Shown here: positions 21,675 through 22,649 of the stretch, piece after piece
Numbering within the stretch: position 1 is the first letter of the stretch
Layout of the letters: every line of letters begins with the position of its first letter
Virus record (IMG/VR): IMGVR_UViG_3300023180_003441
Coordinates: 1 to 22,649 of that record
Source of the DNA: a virus
Length of the DNA: 22,649 nt
Strand: one strand, 5' to 3'
The notes under the pieces: generated by a model
Databases searched by the model: none
Seen by the model: only the letters and a program-made list of their open reading frames with translations
What the model was told of the DNA's origin: nothing
Made by a program: the position numbers and the translations under genes

Positions 21675-22136
21675 ATGGTATATGTGTTATTAAAGAACAA
21701 AGGCGGACAAGTTCTTAAAGACATTAAGTTGAAAGATCCTAAAGGCAAGACTTGGACAGTCACAGGAACATCTCGTAAAGGTATTAATCGTTATTCAATT
21801 GGTTTGAAATCAAGTGATGGTTCTACAAGAACTGTTATGAATCATGATATAGCAAAAAAGAAAGATCCTAAGCATGAGCCTTGGTCAGTAGTAGGTGATT
21901 TTCATTCACCATCAAAGATTGCTAAGATGTATGGTCGTAAGTTAGATCCTGATGCTAATAAACCAAGACCAGAACGTGCTTCATTTTGGAAAATGAAATC
22001 TAAACCTGGTAGTCATAATTACAAGCAAAAGAAACGTCTCATGAAAGTGGCTCCTGATCAATACGGTAAGTTTAAAGAAGATTGGGAAGCAAATTTAGAA
22101 TGGTTAGTGGAGAATAATCTTAATGAAGAATCTTGA
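21675..22136 (+). CDS. Basic protein of unknown function
   Basis: A 153-residue basic protein. The first 55 residues look like a small beta domain (VYVLLKNKGGQVLKDIKL, KTWTVTG, RYSIGLKSSDG), possibly SH3-like; the middle is Lys/Pro-rich (IAKKKDPKHEPW, LDPDANKPRPERASFWKMKSK), and the end EDWEANLEWLVENNLNEES is an acidic helix. It starts two bases after the internal-protein-like gene, with weak upstream purines. Nucleic-acid or virion binding is plausible from the charge; no family recognised. Confidence 0.78.
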   Translation: MVYVLLKNKGGQVLKDIKLKDPKGKTWTVTGTSRKGINRYSIGLKSSDGSTRTVMNHDIAKKKDPKHEPWSVVGDFHSPSKIAKMYGRKLDPDANKPRPERASFWKMKSKPGSHNYKQKKRLMKVAPDQYGKFKEDWEANLEWLVENNLNEES

Positions 22137-22335
22137 AGTATATGTTAATGCAGTGTTCGTAGCTCCTACTCTTGAAAAGAAAAAAGAAGCTATGTATCGT
22201 TTGATTGAAACATCTCATGCAAAAAAAGAAACAAAAAAGCTTGCCAAGACTAAGGTAAGTATGTTAAAATCAAATAATCAGGTAGATAAGTATGCTACTA
22301 ACTATATGTTCTCGGGAGAAGGTCTAAGTGTCTAA
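22123..22335 (+). CDS. Small Lys-rich helical protein
   Basis: A 70-residue protein whose start lies inside the end of the preceding gene (14-base overlap). It looks all-helical: VYVNAVFVAPTLEKKKEAMYRLIE, then a Lys-rich stretch HAKKETKKLAKTKV. The last residues overlap a GTG start for the next frame. Unknown function; it belongs to the same coupled run of small basic proteins. Confidence 0.72.
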   Translation: MKNLEVYVNAVFVAPTLEKKKEAMYRLIETSHAKKETKKLAKTKVSMLKSNNQVDKYATNYMFSGEGLSV

Positions 22336-22649
22336 TAAGGCTAATAAGTTTAACATACATTGGCAGTTGACACGTACACAGGTACGTAAGATCAAAGATG
22401 TTGATGCAAAGATTAAATATGTATTGAATTTTCTTAATCGTAATAAGAATGTTCATAATTATGGAAGAGTTCATAATTGGCTAAAGATGACAGGTGTTGC
22501 TTATAAAGATGATAAGCGTCAGAAGTTTGTTGATGCTGTATCTAAGCTTGAGGCTAATAAGTCTAAGTATTCTAATACTGCTGATAATGAAAATGATCTT
22601 TCAAAGATGTCTAAGGATGATCTTAAATTAGTCTATAAAGATCTATCTA
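22328..22649 (+). CDS. Basic protein of unknown function, 3' partial
   Basis: An open frame from a GTG at 22328 that continues to the window edge (107 codons). GGAG lies about 10 bases upstream, and the start overlaps the previous stop by eight bases. The product is Lys/Asn-rich with a likely helical section IKYVLNFLNRNKNVHNYGRV followed by NWLKMTG and a helix with FVDAVSKLEANKSKY. The acidic SKMSKDDLKLVYKDLS stretch ends the visible part. No domain recognised; a later start (ATG at 22489 or 22609) is possible but would leave the gap unexplained. Confidence 0.68.
   Translation, partial: MSNKANKFNIHWQLTRTQVRKIKDVDAKIKYVLNFLNRNKNVHNYGRVHNWLKMTGVAYKDDKRQKFVDAVSKLEANKSKYSNTADNENDLSKMSKDDLKLVYKDLS

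Noticed and set aside
1-22649. tRNA, CRISPR array or transposon
   Set aside because: No cloverleaf-like sequence, spaced direct repeats or transposase was seen on either strand by eye; small tRNA-like sequences would need a covariance search to exclude.

Overview
The window is a segment of a T4-like myovirus genome (a lytic, contractile-tailed phage). It carries most of the T4 replication and recombination core in near-canonical form on one strand: genes 47, 46, 45, 44, 62, regA, 43, uvsX and 41. Base composition is AT-rich and genes are packed with ATGA or TAATG overlaps and few gaps. Several passengers are typical of marine T4-like phages: ThyX instead of ThyA, Hsp20, a 2-oxoglutarate oxygenase, a MazG-like protein and 7-deazaguanine genes. 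The DUF1127 protein, the QueD variant and the ROSE-like leader suggest, by inference, an alphaproteobacterial host. No integrase, transposase, tRNA, rRNA or CRISPR array was seen.

Layout. (1) 2-5533: SbcCD-like gp47/gp46, sliding clamp gp45, a small unknown protein, clamp loader gp44, a glutaredoxin, clamp loader gp62 and the translational repressor RegA. (2) 5534-7140: a stress cassette. A leader with an exact T4 late-promoter octamer and a hairpin that buries the ribosome binding site precedes hsp20; a DUF1127 gene and a 59-residue gene follow, then a stem-loop, two small conserved genes and an intrinsic terminator. (3) 7141-10915: DNA polymerase gp43, a protein resembling archaeo-eukaryotic primase/VirE-N proteins, and a 52-residue coiled-coil protein. 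(4) 10912-13343: a sugar cassette of cupin, eukaryotic-type phosphomannomutase-like HAD protein, HxGH nucleotidyltransferase and short nucleotide-sugar dehydrogenase. (5) 13309-15987: UvsX, a small acidic protein and helicase gp41. (6) 15984-21029: 2OG-Fe(II) oxygenase, small proteins, ThyX, QueD, QueE, MazG-like, two nuclease-like genes and FolE. (7) 21030-22649: a strong sigma70-type promoter and a run of small, mostly basic proteins, one starting with a T4 internal-protein-like capsid targeting sequence; the last gene runs off the end.

How it fits together: regions 1, 3 and 5 form the replisome and recombination machine. ThyX, MazG and possibly glutaredoxin supply or clean nucleotide pools. 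FolE, QueD and QueE would make a 7-deazaguanine precursor, and the sugar cassette a nucleotide-linked sugar acid; both could feed DNA or virion modification, but no transferase is visible here. The most notable unexpected signal is the ROSE-type RNA thermometer candidate in front of the phage hsp20 gene.
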